From: Planctomycetota bacterium
GTDB lineage: Bacteria; Planctomycetota; Phycisphaerae; Sedimentisphaerales; Anaerohalosphaeraceae
Assembly: GCA_003644175.1 (NCBI GenBank)
Contig: QNBS01000014.1
Coordinates: 1 to 15,224 of the forward strand
Length of the DNA stretch: 15,224 nt
Direction of reading: 5' to 3'
Shown here piece after piece: positions 13,872 through 15,224 of this stretch; position 1 is the first letter of the stretch; each line of letters starts with the position of its first letter. Under the pieces are notes generated by a model. The model was not told where the DNA came from. It saw only the letters and a list, made by a program, of their open reading frames with translations, and did no database searches. The position numbers and the translations under genes are program-made.

Positions 13872-15224
13872 GTTTGCCTCCAGAAAGTCTTGATACCAGG
13901 GCTTGAGGGAGACATTCTCCACGGTCATGGGCACCGATTGTGTCAAATCGGGCCGGCCCGGCACTTCAAAGGTGATTTCGTAGTTGCCGGCCTGATTGTA
14001 CCATGTCCGCCAGGTGAAGATGTTGTCGGTGAAGGTCGCGCCGGCGGGCAGGGGCAGGTTCCCTTCCTGGACGACGTAATCGTCGGAGTCGGCGGTGCTG
14101 AGTTCGAAGGCCAGATTCCTGGCTTCTGCGACTTCGTGTGTGCGATAGATCGCCGATATTTCGTCGGCGGCCAGGGTGCGGCTGTAGATGCGGACGTTGC
14201 TTAACATGCCGTCGAAGCCGCGGTCCAAGGCGGCCCTGTTGCCGATAATCAAGGGCTGATCTGCTGAGTCATTTGGGTTTGTTTGGTAATTTCCACCGCC
14301 GGCGGGTAGGCCGTTGACATAGAATGTTACGGTGTCCGATGCGTCGCTATAGGTTACGGCTACATGTTGCCATTTAGCAAGGTCGATAACGCCGGAACCC
14401 GACACGACAAAGTCGCCCCCGTATGTCAGATATGCAATGCTGCCGGCGCCTTCCCTGACATAAAATGCAAAACCGGAGCCGGCGTCGCCTTTGTCAACGA
14501 TCCTTCCGAACCCATTGCCCCCAAAACTTTCAGGATACACCCATGCCGTTACAGTCAAATCACCGGTAAGATTCAAACTTGCCCCAGAGCCGCAGTCAAC
14601 ATAATCGTCAACACCATCAAGTTTCAACTCACCAGCCCCTGTCCATGAAGGACCGTTGGCGAGTGTTGCGGTATTATCATTCTCCGAGGAGTCGGGGCTA
14701 TTGAGGCCGCTGTACGTGTCAAGTTTCCACCAAGCCACGGGACCGGGATTAGCTGCGGCGTTTGCGGCAAGTGTGTGGGACTGGGTTATATTAGTAAATG
14801 TGTAACTTCCTATTACCCCCATGGACTGGCCGTTTACGATGACATCGGTGATGTGATAGCCTGTCTGTGCAGTGATTGTAAATGCCTGGCTTGAGCCGTG
14901 CTGGACCTCTATATTGCCGCCTGGTGAGACAGTTGCTCCGGCCTGGGCGGTAGCTGCAATCGTATAAGTGTCCAATGAGAATGTTGCAGTTATTGTGTGA
15001 TCGCCGGTAATATTTGCGAATGTATAGCTGGCGACAGCTCCGGCGGAACTGCCGTCCACGAGAACATCGGCGATGTGATAGCCTGTTTGTGGTGTAATTG
15101 TAAATGTCTGATCGACCCCTTCGGCAAGCTGCAGTGTCCCATTAGGCGTAATACTGCCACCCGTCTGGGCTGAAGCAGTGACACTGTGGGTAGGATCACC
15201 ACTTCCATTGTTATAAAGCTGCTG
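13860..15224 (-). CDS. Surface or secreted protein with divergent InlB-type repeats, LamG domain and Ig-like tail (5' truncated by window edge)
   Basis: The frame is open to the right edge, so only the last 454 residues are seen. In order: two and a bit divergent InlB B-repeat units (Flg_new_2 type; GYHIADVLVDGSSAG, then GYHITDVIVNGQSMG, each ending in YTF.NIT..HT), a LamG/concanavalin-type domain of about 200 residues (VAWWKLD...DGVDDYVDCG...LTVTAWVYP...WQHVAVTY...IGNRA...FDGMLSNVRIYSR), then an Ig-like, cadherin-like module (FTWRTWYNQAGNYEITFEVPG) ending in PWYQDFLEANSKY. Such proteins are large, exported and bind carbohydrates or other surface ligands; they are abundant in Planctomycetota. 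No PEP-CTERM, LPXTG or obvious type IX sorting signal is seen at the end. GTG 15059 is an internal codon, not the start. The exact ligand and the secretion route are unknown. Confidence 0.87.
   Translation of the reverse strand, partial: QQLYNNGSGDPTHSVTASAQTGGSITPNGTLQLAEGVDQTFTITPQTGYHIADVLVDGSSAGAVASYTFANITGDHTITATFSLDTYTIAATAQAGATVSPGGNIEVQHGSSQAFTITAQTGYHITDVIVNGQSMGVIGSYTFTNITQSHTLAANAAANPGPVAWWKLDTYSGLNSPDSSENDNTATLANGPSWTGAGELKLDGVDDYVDCGSGASLNLTGDLTVTAWVYPESFGGNGFGRIVDKGDAGSGFAFYVREGAGSIAYLTYGGDFVVSGSGVIDLAKWQHVAVTYSDASDTVTFYVNGLPAGGGNYQTNPNDSADQPLIIGNRAALDRGFDGMLSNVRIYSRTLAADEISAIYRTHEVAEARNLAFELSTADSDDYVVQEGNLPLPAGATFTDNIFTWRTWYNQAGNYEITFEVPGRPDLTQSVPMTVENVSLKPWYQDFLEANSKY

Noticed and set aside
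13860..15224. PEP-CTERM or LPXTG sorting signal at the end of the LamG protein
   Set aside because: The last residues lack the PEP motif, a hydrophobic helix or an LPXTG motif.

Overview
The window reads as accessory chromosome of a Gram-negative-envelope bacterium. A TonB-dependent outer-membrane receptor, a periplasmic YfiR-like protein, a secreted sialate O-acetylesterase, and a large surface or secreted protein with divergent InlB-type repeats plus a LamG domain all fit Planctomycetota (Phycisphaerae/Sedimentisphaerales type). That assignment rests on protein style only; no rRNA or other marker gene is present.

Layout. Positions 1-467 hold the 3' end of a group II intron: the maturase C-terminus, domain V and an unusually long domain VI ending at about 467. 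A short 14-bp tandem repeat follows. Positions 578-2174 hold a promoter with an overlapping dyad and a secreted sialate O-acetylesterase (+). Positions 2175-2845 are a gene-poor gap with several hairpins. Positions 2846-8607 (+) form a three-gene signalling operon: TonB-dependent receptor, YfiR/DUF4154 periplasmic protein, and a CHASE8-HAMP-4xPAS histidine kinase; the last two genes overlap by 4 bp. Between this operon and the convergent one lies a small C-terminal remnant (8594-8698, -) of a gene related to the LamG gene at the right edge. Positions 13541-8744 (-) form a four-gene operon behind a strong sigma70-type promoter: acyl carrier protein, AsnB-like glutamine amidotransferase, AMP-forming acyl ligase, NadE-like amide synthase. 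Genes overlap by 13-14 bp or sit 10 bp apart. The right edge (13860-15224, -) is the 3' part of the repeat/LamG protein gene, followed by a 15-bp perfect stem-loop.

How the genes may work together. The receptor, YfiR and kinase look like an envelope-to-cytoplasm relay: an outer-membrane event frees or engages YfiR, which acts on the CHASE8 sensor of the kinase. This is the YfiR-YfiN logic with a histidine kinase in place of a diguanylate cyclase; no response regulator is in the window. The ACP operon looks like a compact biosynthetic cassette: one enzyme to adenylate a carboxylic acid, a carrier to hold it, and two ATP-pyrophosphatase enzymes able to form amide bonds. There is no ketosynthase, NRPS condensation domain or glycosyltransferase here, so the product is unknown. 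This cassette is my best candidate for an undescribed system.
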